From Cladosporium sp. IMV 00045 (lineage: Eukaryota; Ascomycota; Dothideomycetes; Cladosporiales; Cladosporiaceae): 64,000 nucleotides of DNA. The notes beneath the pieces were generated by a model that saw nothing but the letters and a program-made list of their open reading frames with translations, did not search any database and was not told where the DNA came from. Shown here in pieces: positions 22,510 to 35,542 of this stretch; positions within the stretch are counted from its first letter, which is position 1; each line of letters begins with the position of its first letter. Where the stretch lies: positions 1 through 64,000 of the forward strand of contig MSJI02000664.1 of assembly GCA_001931905.2 (NCBI GenBank), in the 5' to 3' direction. Position numbers and translations under genes: made by a program.

Positions 22510-25225
22510 ATGGCTTCGACCGCAAACGGCGGCCTTACGCCGCCTGCTGTTGCCCCAGAGCCCACCGCCGACGCTTCTGCGAACAAGCGTAAGCGCGACG
22601 AGAGCGAGCCCACCACAAACAAGACATCGCATTCCGCAGTGCTGTCGCAAACGCAAAAGGACATTTTCCAAGTCCTTCAGAGGTACACAAAATGTCATAC
22701 AGGATCGCGCAGGGTGTTTGAGCTAATCCTTCGCTAGATACGATACCGAACCCTCATTCCTCAAACATGCCTTCATCGATGCCCCTTCAACTGGACCCGC
22801 GCACAAAAAGCGAAGACAATCACACTCAGGCGAGGAGAAAAAGTTAACCGTAGCTGAAAAGCTGCAGGGTGGCGCGTACTCTTCTTTGGCGCAGTTGAAG
22901 TCGGATGCGGCGCAAGTGAGCAAGGAAATGGCGGACGCGGTTCGTTCAGCAGAAAAAGATGAGTCTCAAAACGGCGGACGACTGTCTGTGGATGATCTCA
23001 AGCGCATGCAACGCTTTGGTGCATTTGAACAATTGGTCAAGGAAATTGTCGATCGCGAAGTCAACCGCAACAAGGAGCATACGCCCAAAGATGGAGATGT
23101 CAAGCAAGAACCGAGTTCGCATGCAAACGGCAGCTCCTCTGGAATCTCAGAGATCGCAGATGGCAGGACCGGTACTGTTCTCACGTTGTTTGGAAATGCG
23201 CCCAATCCGAAACAATTGTTTTCGAGCATGCAGCAATCCCTGGACGGAAAGGATTCTGATGTCAAGCTGGAATTGCCCATCGACGAAATGGGTCTTCCCA
23301 ACGGACTGGCTGCAACTCAAATCATGCCTTCTGGTGCCGCCGATGGCAAAAAGGGACCGACCTTCGAGGAGGCCTTCCCTGCGCCCTACTCTCTTCCCTC
23401 CATCCACCCACCGAAAGGACACAAACGCTCTGCTGTCAGAGATACCACGCTTAATTGGGAATTTAAGGATCCGGTCCCTCGCAGCAGTAAGCGAGGTGGC
23501 TACACTACTCAACCTCTGACAACCGCCGACTTCCTTGGTTACGGTGGTGTGGAATCGGCAAACGGCTTCTCCTCGCCTCAGGAGAAACGAAAGCAGCGCG
23601 ACCGTGCCCTCAGCGGTGGCGACAGTCTTCAAACCGTCCCGACAAAGGCGCAGGCTGAGGCCGACTTTCAAAGACAGGAAGAAGCGCTCTTCCGCCGTGC
23701 TTTCTCCAGCTTTGCGCCTTCTACCGACAACACAAAGTCTTTGGTTCCTTCTCAGACGAAAGCGATGATGTGGTTCAGCAAGATTGGTGACCGTAGGTTC
23801 AACGAGGTATTTGCCGAGGACCCAGCACTGGTTCAAGAAGCTTTGACTCCCCAATTTGCGCTCGATCCCGCATTGGCAGAGCCGGAAAAGAAAGAGGAAG
23901 ATTTCAGTAAGGTTCTGGAAGAGCTCGATAGCCTACCGGATGAAGGCTTCTCAGAGCCCGAGCAAAGCAAGAGTGACCCTGAGCTTGTCCTACGCCAAAT
24001 CTCTGAACTTCTCGAAACACTTGCATCGCAACAGCGTATTCGCAACGCGGTCATTCCCTCCACAACATCAGCTTCGCGCACACCCATCAGCCCTGCTGCA
24101 ACCCTCGCGTCGAAGATTGGTAAACCGGATGCCCCTGCTGAGGATGAGATCAACACGTACAACAAGATACGCCACGAGATTGCATACCTGGCTCTCAAAC
24201 TACCTCCTTATGCTGTGGCGAAGCTCAACGGCGACCAGCTCGAGGAACTCGGAGTGTCGAAGCTGCTACCTTTCGAGGCCCGCGACTACCAAGGATCTCT
24301 GGAGGAGGACCAAATAGCACGAACACTCAAGCAGACGGCGGCAGCAACTGCAGCTGCGACTGCCTCTCTCACCCGCCCAACTTCTTCGGCGACTGGCCAG
24401 CACTACAGTAGCTCTTCTCGAACTCCCGCGATCGGCCAAGCTGCCAACACCCGCTACGGCCAGTCCACTGCGGTTCCCAACCGAACTCCTGCCACCGCAC
24501 CTACATACCAGCGGTCTTCAAGCAATCAGGCGGCCAGCTACGGCACTCCTTCTGCAGCCCCCAGACCCTCATATGCGCAACCGAACCAATATGCCCGACC
24601 AGCTGCTCCGCCTCAGCAGGGTAGTTACGGTCAACCCAATGCTTCACAACAGCAACAGCAGCAGTACTATGCTCAGGCTCGCCCACAGGCACCAGCAGCA
24701 GGCTATGGCAATTACGGCCAGACCTACGGCCAAGGCACACCACAAACCCAGCAACGCCCAAGCTTCTCAAGCAGCCAGCCCTTGCAGCAATTCCAGCAGC
24801 GCTCCCAAGTCGCCGCGCAGAACGCAGCCGCATACCAAAGCAACACCAATGCTCAAGCCCAAGCTCACCCGCAAGCCCAGCAAAGTCCCTACAAGCGCAC
24901 CGTCTCGCCCGCCATGCAGCAACAGCAACAGCAGCAAATGTACGCCGGATCCGCACCGCAAAGCCAACAGCAGCAACGACCGGCCTACGCCAACCCCGGC
25001 GTCCAACCACAAGTCCCACAGTACGGTCAACAGCCCGGGTCAGGCAGAGGAACGCCAAACTTCCCCTCCCAGCCGCCAACTCCTGTCAATGGAATGCCTC
25101 GCGCGCAACCTCCAATCGTCCCGCGTGCGGCGAGTGGTACGCCCAATCCTCCTGTGCAGCAGCAGGCACCGCCGCCACAGGCACAGGTGCAGACGCCGGT
25201 GCAGCAGCCGAATGGTGCTTCGTAG
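22510..25225 (+). CDS. Conserved nuclear-type protein with Gln-rich C-terminus
   Basis: Exons 22510-22682 and 22738-25225 encode 886 aa. The splice restores the frame as VLQR|YDTEPSFLKHAF. Early residues have basic clusters (NKRKRDE and HKKRRQ) that look like nuclear localisation signals. The middle carries conserved-looking blocks (FEEAFPAPYSLPSIHPP; LTTADFLGYGG) and acidic stretches. The C-terminal third (nt 24330-25220) is rich in Gln, Ala, Pro and Tyr with CAG/CAA runs, of the kind found in transcriptional coregulators and chromatin-complex subunits. I do not recognise a named family; a chromatin or transcription role is inferred from composition only. The start is the first ATG after a long pyrimidine-rich leader. 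Confidence 0.8.
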
Positions 25226-25978
25226 GGTGTGATGACGTGAAGTTTGTTGCGGATGGTCTTTATGATGCAAGGAGAGATTGTTACTTGTAGCTTTATTATA
25301 TCCAAGAGAGAAAATTCTAGTTCAGTCTCACGAATATTCAATACTTCGCAGTTCTATCGAATTGTAGAAGTTGCAGGTCGCAAATTCAAGGAAGAAGTAA
25401 TTCTAGACGCTATTGCTGACTTCTATGTTTCCTTGTCGAGTCAGTGGTGGCGTCCGCCAACCCAGAAATCCCAAAGGCGTTGAAGAGGAGGGACGAGCCT
25501 TCCAATCCAACCTACCCGAGGTTTCAATTCCAGGCTCTTGGCTTGCACCGTACACAATACAGCCGTCCAAAGATTGAGGAGTAAACACCCATCGATTACA
25601 ACATTATTAGGCTGAATGAACCATCTCCGCCTTCGTCGTCTGGGCAGCATCAATAATCCACGCTAGTAGGTCTGTTCCTGAGAGATCATCACAGAACTAT
25701 TGCAACCACTGGATCAGTCTTCCTGGCGGACATTGGCAAGACCTCGTATACCGAGGTGCTAAGGCGGGTTTTCTCGTCTTACCTGACAGATGTGGTGACA
25801 AGAAGCTTAGGATGATTTCTCTAGTGATTATCAGCCTGGGCTTGCGTTGACGATGCGGTGTTCCGGTTGTCGAACGAGTGGAACGAGATCATCAGTTGAG
25901 GGTATAAGTAGGACGGAGAGATCAATCATGCGACCTGTTTGAAATACCCAGGAGCTTTTCCAGCTGCCCATCCTCGCC
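25226..25978. other. intergenic
   Basis: 3' region of the Gln-rich gene and promoter of the GH30 gene. No ORF supported. Confidence 0.5.
25903..25908 (+). promoter_or_regulatory. putative TATA box of GH30 gene
   Basis: TATAAG lies 76 bp upstream of the ATG at 25979. Confidence 0.45.
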
Positions 25979-27551
25979 ATGCACTTCTCTCCTCTCGTGG
26001 CGGCCATTATGGCTCTGCCGATTCTATCTCTCGCCTCTGCCTCCCCCCAAAAGAGCCACAAAGAGACCTCCAAGTCTTACCTCACAGTAGATCCCTCCGA
26101 AAAGCACCAACTAATCGAAGGCTTCGGCATCTCCGGCGCCTTCCAACGCGCCCAGCTCCTCCTGAACGTCACCTCAGAGACACAACAAGAACTCTACGAC
26201 CTCATCTTCAGCACGTCAACGGGTGCAGGTTTCAGCATGCTCCGCAACGGAATCGGCTCCTCCAACTCCTCCTTCAACGACTGGATGAACACCCACCAGC
26301 CCACCAGCCCAGGCTCCCCCGACTCCCAACCCCAATACGTCTGGGACGACTACGACTCGGGCCAACTCGCCCTCTCCCAAGCCGCCGTCTCCTACGGCGT
26401 CGAACGCTTCTACGCCAACGCCTGGTCTTCCCCGGGCTTCATGAAGAACAACTCCGACGACGCCAACGGCGGCCTCCTCTGCGGTGTCGAAGGCTCCTTC
26501 TCCCCAACCTCCCACTGCAACGACCAAGACTGGCGCCAGGCCTACGCCGACTACTTCGTCGCCTACATCCGCTTCTACGCCTCCGCCGGCGTCAACGTCA
26601 CCGAGCTCGGCTTCCTCAACGAACCAGACCTGACAACCTCTTACGCCTCCATGCGCTCCGACCCACGCCAAACGGCCGATTTCCTCCCCATCCTCCACTC
26701 CACTCTCGAGCGCGAAGGGCTAGGCCACGTCGGCATAGCGTGCTGCGAGCACACGGGCTGGGACGAGACGGCGGCGAATCTTGCCGCGCTGCAGGGGTTG
26801 GGGGTCGAGAAGTATCTCTCGCATGTGACCGGTCATGAGTATACGAGTAATATTTCGTACGCGCTGGACACCGAGCTGAAGGTGTGGCAGAGCGAGTATT
26901 GCGATCTGAGCGATGAGTGGAACCCCGGCTGGGACGGGGTGAACCGGGGGGATGGGTGGAGGTGGGCGTTTGTGCTGCATAAGGCGCTGGTGAAGGGGGA
27001 GGCTAATGGGTATTTTTGGTGAGTGTCTTCAGCAAATCCATGGCAAAGGGAAAGACAAAAAAAAAAGAATTGCCTACTGACGATATCAACCCAGGTGGCT
27101 CGTCGTACAAGACCGCGCAACGAACGACAACAATAACGAGAAACTCATCCTGGTCGATGACGGCGAGTACGAAGTCTCCAAGCGCTTGTGGTCTTTTGCC
27201 CATTTCGCGCGCTTCATTCGACCTGGCGCCAGGCGGATCGGCGTCGATTCGAGCGTCAGCGAGAAAACCATGAAAAACGACGATAACGACAACGACAGCG
27301 AAGAAGCCCAACTTCACACCTCCGCCTACCACAACTCCGACGGCAGCTACGTCGTCGTCGTCCTGAACGCCGGATTTGAGGCTAGGAAGGTGAGTGTTGA
27401 TTTCGGGAGGAAGTGTAAGGGTGTGCAGGGAGTGAGGGCGTGGTTGACGGATGGGGAGAATGATGTGAGTGAGGTGGGGGTGGACTGGCGCAGGGGTGTT
27501 GCGGATGTGAGGGTTACGGGGAGGGGGTTGGTTACGCTTAGGACTGAGTAG
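25979..27551 (+). CDS. Secreted glycoside hydrolase family 30 (subfamily 7-like xylanase or related)
   Basis: Exons 25979-27018 and 27095-27551 encode 498 aa; the 76-nt intron carries an A-run. The signal peptide spans about residues 1-22. The GH30 TIM-barrel landmarks are clear: IEGFGISGAFQRAQ near the mature start, STGAGFSMLRNGIGSS, YANAWSSPGFMKNN, the acid/base Glu in GFLNEPDLTTSYASM, and the nucleophile Glu in VWQSEYCDLSDEW. The closing beta-sandwich (YVVVVLNAGFEARK) completes the family architecture. The GISGAFQRA and DANGG patterns point to fungal GH30_7 glucuronoxylanase/xylobiohydrolase-type enzymes, but GH30_5 galactanases are similar. Likely extracellular, acting on plant hemicellulose. 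Confidence 0.9.
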
Positions 27552-27966
27552 GGTGGAAATTGGGAATGGAGATAAGAGGGGATGTGGAGGGAGGAAGGTG
27601 GGTAGTCGTTCATGGTGGGTTGGGCTGGCGGATGTAGCGAAGGATTAGTGAAATATCAATGCCGTGGCGCCCTCAAATCATGTCGATGGCAGTCCAGCAT
27701 GTCGCGATCGGTTCATTCGTCAATGAAAATACTGACAAACTTGATTAAGCATCGTTGCACATCAGATCTCGCACTACAAGAGAACAATTTTCCGCATCGA
27801 AAATCCTCTCCAAATATAAGTTTCTTCTCAACATTGTTCATTGTCCATTGTATGTGATCATCATAGCGTTATCCTCAAAAATCATATCTTCTCCACTGGC
27901 CACCCAGTGCAAGAACCAAGAAATTAACCGCTCAAATTACTTTTCCTCCTTTTCCATCCCAATTTC
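27552..27966. other. convergent intergenic region
   Basis: Between two genes that end toward each other. AT-richer than its neighbours; no gene. Confidence 0.5.
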
Positions 27967-28764
27967 CTAAATAACACTACCCCTCCTAGGATAAGCCACG
28001 CCCTCCGTGGCAGCGGCGTCGCAAAACCAGCTCACGCGCTCTCCCGCGCCCTCATTGACCAAACCGCAAGGCAACTGCCTTCCCTCGTCCGTCTCAAAAA
28101 TGCTCTTGAGAACCTCCTTCTTTCCACCGCCGGTCGCGACGAAAGCGGTGCGCGCCGCGTGCTGCACCACCGGCAGCGACAGCGTGATGCGCTTGGGCGG
28201 CGGCTTGGGCGAGTCCTCGATGCTCAGCACCCAGGCGTCCGTCTCGCGCAGCTGCGGGTACGAGGGGAACAGCGAGCAGGTGTGTCCGTCCGGGCCGCAG
28301 CCGAGCAGGAGCAGGTCGAAGAGGGGCAGTTTGACGGAGTCGCGCGCGGCGAAGATGGAGACGAGCGTCTTCTCGTACGCGTCCGCGGCTTCTTGCGGGT
28401 TGTCCAGGAGCGTGTCGTCGATGGGGAAGACTTTGGGGGAGCCGAGCTCGGCGGGGATTTTGTTGAGGAGTTCCTCCTGCACGAGCTTGTGGTTGGAGTC
28501 CTCGTGGTCGAGGGGCACGCAGCGCTCGTCGGCGTAGAAGATCTCCCACTTGCTGAAGTCGGCGCGGTCGGCCTCGTCGCCGGAGCCGGGCACGAGGAGG
28601 GCTTTGGCAAGGACTTTGGGCAGCGAGCCGCCGGAGACGGCGACGCGGAAGGTGTTGTGGCGCCTGATCGCTTCGTTCTGCGCGTCGAGCACGTATTTGC
28701 GCAGGTTCGGGGCGAGGTCCTTGTCGACGTCGGGGAATGAGTAGAGGTTGACGGGGCGCGTCAT
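27967..28764 (-). CDS. SOL: 6-phosphogluconolactonase
   Basis: Single exon, 265 aa, ATG at 28764. The frame is open for 41 codons upstream, but the conserved protein begins at MTRPVNLYSF. It hydrolyses 6-phosphogluconolactone to 6-phosphogluconate, the second step of the oxidative pentose-phosphate pathway, in the cytosol. Family motifs: FRVAVSGGSLPKVLA, WEIFYADERCVPLDHEDSN, LLLLGCGPDGHTCSLFP and RITLSLPVV. Length matches the family. The first 68 codons and the upstream region recur at 52291-53220 next to the assembly gap. Confidence 0.95.
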   Translation of the reverse strand: MTRPVNLYSFPDVDKDLAPNLRKYVLDAQNEAIRRHNTFRVAVSGGSLPKVLAKALLVPGSGDEADRADFSKWEIFYADERCVPLDHEDSNHKLVQEELLNKIPAELGSPKVFPIDDTLLDNPQEAADAYEKTLVSIFAARDSVKLPLFDLLLLGCGPDGHTCSLFPSYPQLRETDAWVLSIEDSPKPPPKRITLSLPVVQHAARTAFVATGGGKKEVLKSIFETDEGRQLPCGLVNEGAGERVSWFCDAAATEGVAYPRRGSVI

Positions 28765-29480
28765 TGTTGCTGTGTGGGGGATGTGGTATAGATAAGGGAA
28801 GATCTGTTGTTGCGATGCAGGAAAGACGGAAGAGGAAGGATTAGAGGGCAGGGTGGTTCTTTCTTTTTTTGGAGACTGGGATTGCAAGTCACGTTACGCA
28901 GGAGTGAAGAAGTGAGGTCGAGCAGCAAACGTGGGTATCCACTTAAGTGTGTGTTTTGTGTGAGTGGGTGGTGAGAGGGCAGAGCGCGGCGGCAGTGAGT
29001 GGGATGAGAAAATGACTTCATATGCCCTTTCTGAGCCTCCTGCAGACCCGCAGTTGGGCGCATGCCGCATTCTGTCTGCTTCTATGGATAGAACTTCTCC
29101 GAAATAGCCGCATAGGTAGATTGTTTAGCTACATTTTCCCGAGATGCTTGGTATGCGAGCCAATGGTCCATATCAATAGTATATATCCAATAATCTCATC
29201 TCCCTCTACAGCGGGGCAAAACCAGCAAAATACAACAACGGAGGGGTTGCGCGACGGCGTCTATCAGGAAATTGTTCAACCAATCAATGCGCTCCGGAAG
29301 AGGCCGCTAAATTCACGATCAGCGTCATATTGTCTCCATAACATCGGAGTCTCCCCCGTCGCCGGAAACCTTCGTCTCCCAAGTGCCGCATGCTGGGTAC
29401 CTTACATGAACGACAGCTGATTCCTGAAATCGCACATATCTGGGCTAATCAAAGGCACTCTTCGCGGCTGCGGCTACGAC
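28560..29480. repeat. segmental duplication, copy A (6PGL 5' end plus upstream region)
   Basis: Collinear with 52291-53220. The coding 204 nt differ at only two sites; the non-coding part differs by scattered substitutions and small indels at roughly one site in ten, and similarity fades after about 29430. Copy A is joined to the complete 6PGL gene. Confidence 0.88.
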
Positions 29481-30905
29481 ATGTGCAGACATACGCAACA
29501 GTCCCGTATCTATGCAAAGCGAACAACTCCAGTCGTTTCCATCATTGGGCATCGATAGCCACGCACTCGATACCATACTGGGTATTCTGTCAAGGCACGA
29601 GTTCATCGAGGTCAAAACGCAGCAAGATTCTAGAGACGTTGTCGGATGATGTGATAAGGGCATTATCAACTACAGATCCGCAGTCAGAAAGTATCTCATG
29701 TTACCAGAGAGGCGTCGGGCTCGAGGCGGTTAACCGTCTTGGAGACGATGGTGGTTTTTGCAGTCATTATCACTGGAATTTACTCGATGAGCACGGTAAC
29801 ATTAACCGAGGTTGTAATGAGGACATGCCTGTCCTAAGAAACCATGCTTTTGAGAGGGCGGTAGAGAAGTTACAAGACCGAGCGAAGACGACGGATTATC
29901 TGATCCACTACTTGTATCAGACGCCACGTCTCACTTCCACCATCTTACCGAGATGTAAGAAACCCATTCGAAAGAAGTGAAAGCACTCACAGGAGGATTC
30001 CTTTTTCGATGCGGATGGAGCAGGCTTCGGGTTTCTTGTCAAAACTCAGACCCGGCAAGCTCAGCGACCTCGTGGAGCGTGGCTGTGGAAGTTATGCACA
30101 AAGTCTTGTCAACATTACGTCTACGAACCCAGAGATAAGAAGTACGCATACCATGCGGAATACTGTGTCAACGCGAGATGGGCCACGAACTAAGCATCAT
30201 CGCAGAAGCGCAAGGCTTTGGTCTGAACAACAAAACACCGTGAGCTTTAAGATGCACGAAAGGTTGGCCTCAGGAATGAGATGATGGCTCAAGATCGCTT
30301 TGCTACATATCCTGCTTGCCAGCCTCACACGAATCCACAAGTACACAAGAAGCAAACAGTAAGGCAAACAGAGAGCCTGATGCCGTTCATTTCATCTCAT
30401 CTCCTCTACAAACTGCATGCGCGATGATTAGAACCATCTCTTTGTGGACAGGCAAGGCTGTGGTGCGAAGCCACTGCAGCTTACTTGCAGGCGGACGAGG
30501 CTGCGCATGTATGAGCGGGACCGAGCTCGCGTGAATGACAAGTGTGGCTTCGGGTGCTCACCTGTCTTACTTGCCTTATTTTGCTCTGGCTCCCATGTCA
30601 AATCCTACGTCCTTCCCACCTGTCAAACACCCGTAATTACCGAAGACGGCTTCGGTATCCACACTCCTACCCTACGTCTAAATGGCTTTCATTCAGTAAG
30701 GTGTATATGCTCAGCGCCTCGGATCACACAAGCCAAAGCTTTCGCACATCAGTGACTCCCGGCTCATGATGGCCTCTGTTGTGCTATGAGGCCCAAGGTA
30801 TCAGCCTCTCAACGCTGATTTTCCCCGAACAAAACGACGGAATAGAAAGACATCGATAGCACCAAATAGCTACTGCCGTCTCGACACATCTACAACCAAC
30901 CAGCG
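28765..30905. other. long region without a supported gene
   Basis: The first 700 nt is the duplicated upstream region of 6PGL. Open frames at 29022-29420 and 29390-29980 are not supported: the first is not preserved in the duplicate at 52.7-53.2 kb, and neither shows a domain. Confidence 0.5.
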
Positions 30906-33043
30906 ATGGCAACCTTCCCTAAGCTTAGATACCTTCCAGACTTCGAAGGGCGGGACACCCTCTATCAACAATTGAATCCACTCGACACCGAAGTCCGTGT
31001 TCTTTCTCTCTGGCCAAACGACGACTTCTCGGCCCCTCTGGAAAGCTCAATGTCGATCCAATCAATCTTTGGCGGCGAGAAGCACTATCACGCCTTGTCA
31101 TATTACTGGGGGCTGGCCAATGATCTCAGCTATGTCATCGTACATGGCTCAGATGAAGGGGCGCCGACAAACTCCTGCAAAGTTCCAATCACGAAGAATC
31201 TCGACACCTTCCTTCGTCACTTGCGCATCCACGGACTACAAAGAATTTGGACAAATGCGTGGTATATTAACCAACGGGACGCGGAGGAACGGAGTTGGCA
31301 GGTTCAAGAGATGCGTTCCATCTTCGAGCACGCCGACAGCGTTGAGATCTGGCTCAGTGACTATACCAGGTCCACCGGGAACGGTTTACTTGCCCTGAAT
31401 GCTTTGTGTGACCATGGCGGCATGTATGGATTGATAAACTGTACGCTTGACGGGTTCGACATCGAATATGACCTGGAGCACGGAAAGTCGACTGGCACAT
31501 TCTATGAGGATATCGAAGCACTTCTAGATTTACCCTACTGGCGTCGAGGGTGGATGTTCCAGAAAGCCTGCGCAAACCAGAATGTCTTTCTACGGCTTGG
31601 ACACATCAAATTCCAAGTCAAATGCTGGCAATGCATCCAAGAACAGCTTCACCAGGTGACTGAATGGTCTCAGTGGGACCCTCCTTACCAGCCTCGAGGT
31701 GGAGGCAAGAACCTCATATTGGATTTGTCATACGGCCTTGTTCCTTTCATCATAGCATCACAACATCTTGTTCCACCGTCATTCAAAATCCACGATGAAC
31801 ACCAAGTAATGATGTTTGAATCTAAAGCTTGGCAGACTACAGATCCGAGAGGCTAAGTATTCGCCCTAACCGGATTCTTTCCACCCTTCAGGCTCATAAA
31901 GCCAGATTATGACGAGTCTGTTCAGGAGGTTTTTGCAAAAGCAACCGTGGCAATATTGGAATGAGGAGTGGGCATTGGGACTACAAAGGCGCTCCAATGT
32001 TGGATCGTCCCATCCATGTCGCCTTATCTGCCGTCATGGTTGCACGATTTCACTACAGGCTCTTTGGATCTATATGGCATTGGCGAAGAGTCTTTCTGTT
32101 TTGCGTCCGTCGCGTTCCGTGCCTCTGGCAGCTCGCATACTCTAATCAGGCGCACAGGACTTCAGAAGTTGAATGTCGCCGCGTTTTTCATCGACGAAAT
32201 TCAGGTCCTAGGCTTTATGTGTCCAAAAGAGTGTGGCGAGTTATGTTTGGGCCTCATCTGGCTGCATTGGATTAATGAAGTTCATGAGAATGTACCCAAT
32301 GCTAGCGATGTTCCAAAACGTGTGCTCAGAACCGCTTGTATCGATATTGGCGACAATGATCGGAGATGGTGCATGTCTGACATGGAGGTCATGTCAGACA
32401 TCTTGTCTCTAATTGATCTGACGAGCCTCGATGGAATTAGGGTTGATGACAGAAGCAGGATTTATGATGAAGTAAAAAGGCTCTCGAGCAAATGGTTTAT
32501 GCACTTGCGAAAACTCGCACTCAGGAAACGATTCTTCATTACACAGACGGGACATCTGTTGTTAGCTCCTCTGGATGCGACCGCGGGAGATAGTGTGGCC
32601 ATCTTTGCCTCTGGAGATATGCCTTTCGTCGTTCGGCGCGTGAAAACCAAGACGTCTGTGGAGGATGAACACAGGCTAATCGGAGCATGCTATCTCGAAG
32701 CCAAGCTGTATTTAAGAGCATGACCATTGGCCCCATAACCGCTAACTTCTCAACAGGTGTGATGTACGGAGAGGCTGTCGCAGAGCGAGCATCGCGCCTT
32801 ATGGATGAACGAGATCCAGAAATGTTCCACTGGAATCAGTACAGACCTAAATTGAGAAGGACTAGGTCACTGGATCCCGGGAAGATGGCCTATCTAGAAG
32901 CTGCCTTTGGTACAACTTCCGCATGCAGACTACGACAAACCTTGAAAAGGAGACGGTCGCTAGATTCATTGCTCATTGCTGATGAGCGTCGCGAACAAAT
33001 AACCATTTCGTTTGCGTTTCAAGAGGAGCTGTTTCTCGTCTAG
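30906..33043 (+). pseudogene. HET-domain (heterokaryon incompatibility) protein, disrupted
   Basis: The HET domain is recognisable: YHALSYYWG near residue 61, then ITKNLDTFLRHLR and INQRDAEERSWQVQEM, with YWRRGWMFQ later. The frame is broken by TAA at 31854-31856 and TGA at 31962-31964. The residues just after each stop still follow the family pattern in the same frame (VFALTGF, PDYDESVQEVFA, then LPSWLHDF), so these are stops inside former coding sequence, not introns. After 32723 the expected C-terminus (GVMYGEAV) continues in another frame, suggesting an indel. The core HET motif is also eroded (WTNAWYINQ where WIDAxCINQ is usual). An intact HET protein would trigger cell death on non-self fusion; this copy should not make a full product. 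Confidence 0.8.
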
Positions 33044-33877
33044 ATCGTGAGTGTGCATGACGCAAATGTCAAGGATATCCCTTATTGGCTGTTAGATACG
33101 TTTCCGAACCGGCCTCAGAATTCCGTTCCTGGATGTCATGTGGTAGGCATCGGAAAATAGCCGCATTGTTGTTTGGTGCTAGTAGTCAGTCGCAAAGTAC
33201 TCGGTTTCCGTTGGCATCGGGACGTATTGGATAGCCTCTATCATTGTATTCATTGACTATGAAAGCTTCTTCTCTGTTCTGGCATCTTCACCGTGGACAT
33301 TTCCTGCCCTCGTGCTAGCATGCTTTTCCAATGCTTGAAATAAATCTTCGAGAAGCTCAATCATTCGTAGCCAGTCCACGTTCTGTATTGCCCAATTCGC
33401 TTTGCATGCTTCATACCAGCTTTCACATCATCCAAATCCAGTAACAGCATGAACACTGGATCGACATTCCGTCATGAGGCGATGATTGTACGAGGATCGA
33501 GAGTGCCGTTGTGCTTCCGATCTATGCGGGATCACGGCATCGGTACCGCTAACTTACAAGAAGAACAGACGAGGGCGAAGGATCATGAGCATGTTGACTA
33601 AAACCATTGTATTGCTGGAAAGGTATAGTACATGGCATCATGGAAGGAGATGTAATTCTGGATGCAACTTTGTGGAAAGTTCTAGAGGCCTAGTGAAAGC
33701 AAGAATACTTCGAGATCTAGAACGCCTTACCAGGTTCGAAGCGGCATCTCATCGAAAAATTTCAATCTAATTCACCAGTCTGTAATCCTCTCCAAGCCTC
33801 CTCTGCATCTAAGTTCAGCCATAGTACATCAACCTCCAATACTCTCCGAGCTGACAAGTGACAGGCTTTGATCCTGC
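33044..33877. other. intergenic
   Basis: Nothing recognisable; short frames only. Confidence 0.45.
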
Positions 33878-35542
33878 TCAATCAACTCTGTCAATTTTGA
33901 AGCCGCCAGGCACCATGCGTTGGAAAAAGCGCGTGGGATCGTAGTGCGCAGAGACCCCTTTAATATAGCGGACGTTGTTGTTGCCATAGCCCCCAAGCGG
34001 ATCTTGGAGGGCTTTCGCGTATGGCAGATAGACGAATTCCTCGCTGGCTCCGATCGACTTTGCGAAGGCCTTGACTCTCTCGACTGTCCCCAACACCTGT
34101 TGCAAGACTTGCTGCTGCTGATCGAAACTGTCTGGAGAGGTCAAGGTGGCAGCGAGTGCGAAATAAAGCTTGTTGCGAGGATCTCGGTCGAGACCGAGCA
34201 TGTTTCCTCCCTTTTGTGCGCCGATATCTGCGAAGTACGCAGGCAGTGGTTGCATTTCGATCATGGTGGTGAAGTTTCCTCCGATTGTAGCATTGAGGCT
34301 CGCGATAAGATCGATGTGTTGATCGAACAAATAGCGTACGACCCGGCGGTCGTTGGCGATCGTGACCGCTCCCGCTCCGACATTTCTAAAGTCATATCGT
34401 TAGTCATCAATTTGTCATTCACACTGCTCGGACCGACTTACAGAGACTCTTGGCTCTTATCCAGCTCGGGAGCGTCAACTGCGGCAGCGTCTGGCAGGGT
34501 GTATGATTGCTTGCCAGTCGTGGCTAATGCTGGCATGCGGTTGAACTTGTCGAATGCCGTGGTGTTTGCATTATTGACGGTATTGACTTCAGTTACAGTC
34601 ATTGTGATGCCGGCTCGGGGCATGTAAGAAATGACTGAGACCATTGCATTTTCGTCATACGACTGATCCAGATTCGCGTAATCGACGATTGCGTCGATGA
34701 ATTCGTCGGTATTATCGGCTCCGACGGTTCGCCTTTCAAGCGTGAGATTATGAGCCGGGAAGGTGTCGATGTCGAACTTGGTGACTATTCCGAAGTTGGA
34801 ACTGCCTCCTTTCAGCGCACGCCACAGATCAGGGTGACTAGACGCATTAGCATTGAGAATCTCTCCGTTTGCTAGTACCACCTCGTAGTTGACAACGTTA
34901 TCGCAGGCAAATCCTGTTCGGGGCGTAGTCCATCCAACGCCACCACCGAGCGTGAGTCCACCAACGCCGACTGGAGACTGTCTTCCACCCGTCACACTAA
35001 CCCCATGGTCCTGCAACTCGGTATATACCTCTCCCCATCGAGCTCCAGTGCCAACACTCGCGACCTTCGTTTCCGGGTTATAAGTCGTAGCATTCAGATA
35101 AGTCAAGTCGATTATGACACCATTGGTAATGCTGTTCTGACTGTCGGACCCATGTCCACCGCTGCGAATGGCCACATGCCAGTCGCCGGCGCCGTTACCA
35201 GCTGACTTGAGGGCAGCGAGAGTTCGAGAGACTTCATCAGTAGTACTTGGGACAACAAAGCAGTACGGAGTCCTTTGCGTGTCCTTGGTCCAAGAGCCTT
35301 TGACGAGGGTTGGGTAGAGGGAAGAAGATGCAAGGTGTACAGCATGATTCAAGTCGGCGGCGATGAGAGCGTCGCACTGTGGTGAGGTCAGAGACGGATG
35401 CATAGGGAGCTTTGGGCCTGCTTACCGGTTCGAAGCCTGTGAGGGGTCCGGTGTTGTTGACGCCAGTGTGTGTTTGTCCTCTCACACCATTGATCATCAG
35501 CAGCGATAATAGCCCGACGGCCGCGTTGCTTTGAAACAACAT
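33878..35542 (-). CDS. Secreted FAD-linked oxidoreductase (VAO/PCMH fold with BBE domain)
   Basis: Exons on the minus strand: 35542-35426, 35376-34442 and 34385-33878, giving 519 aa. A signal peptide (about residues 1-22) indicates entry to the secretory pathway. The FAD-binding PCMH fold is shown by WHVAIRSGGHGSDSQ, whose His is the usual 8-alpha-FAD attachment residue, followed by VGTGARWGEVY and SPVGVGGLTLGGGVGW. The C-terminal BBE motif is YLPYAKALQDPLGGYGNNNVRY. The second FAD-linking Cys of bicovalent enzymes is not present in the SPVGVGG segment, so a single covalent bond is likely. Such enzymes oxidise sugars, alkaloids or polyketides; the substrate is unknown. It is divergent from the UPC2-like regulator, with a repeated motif between them. 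Confidence 0.9.
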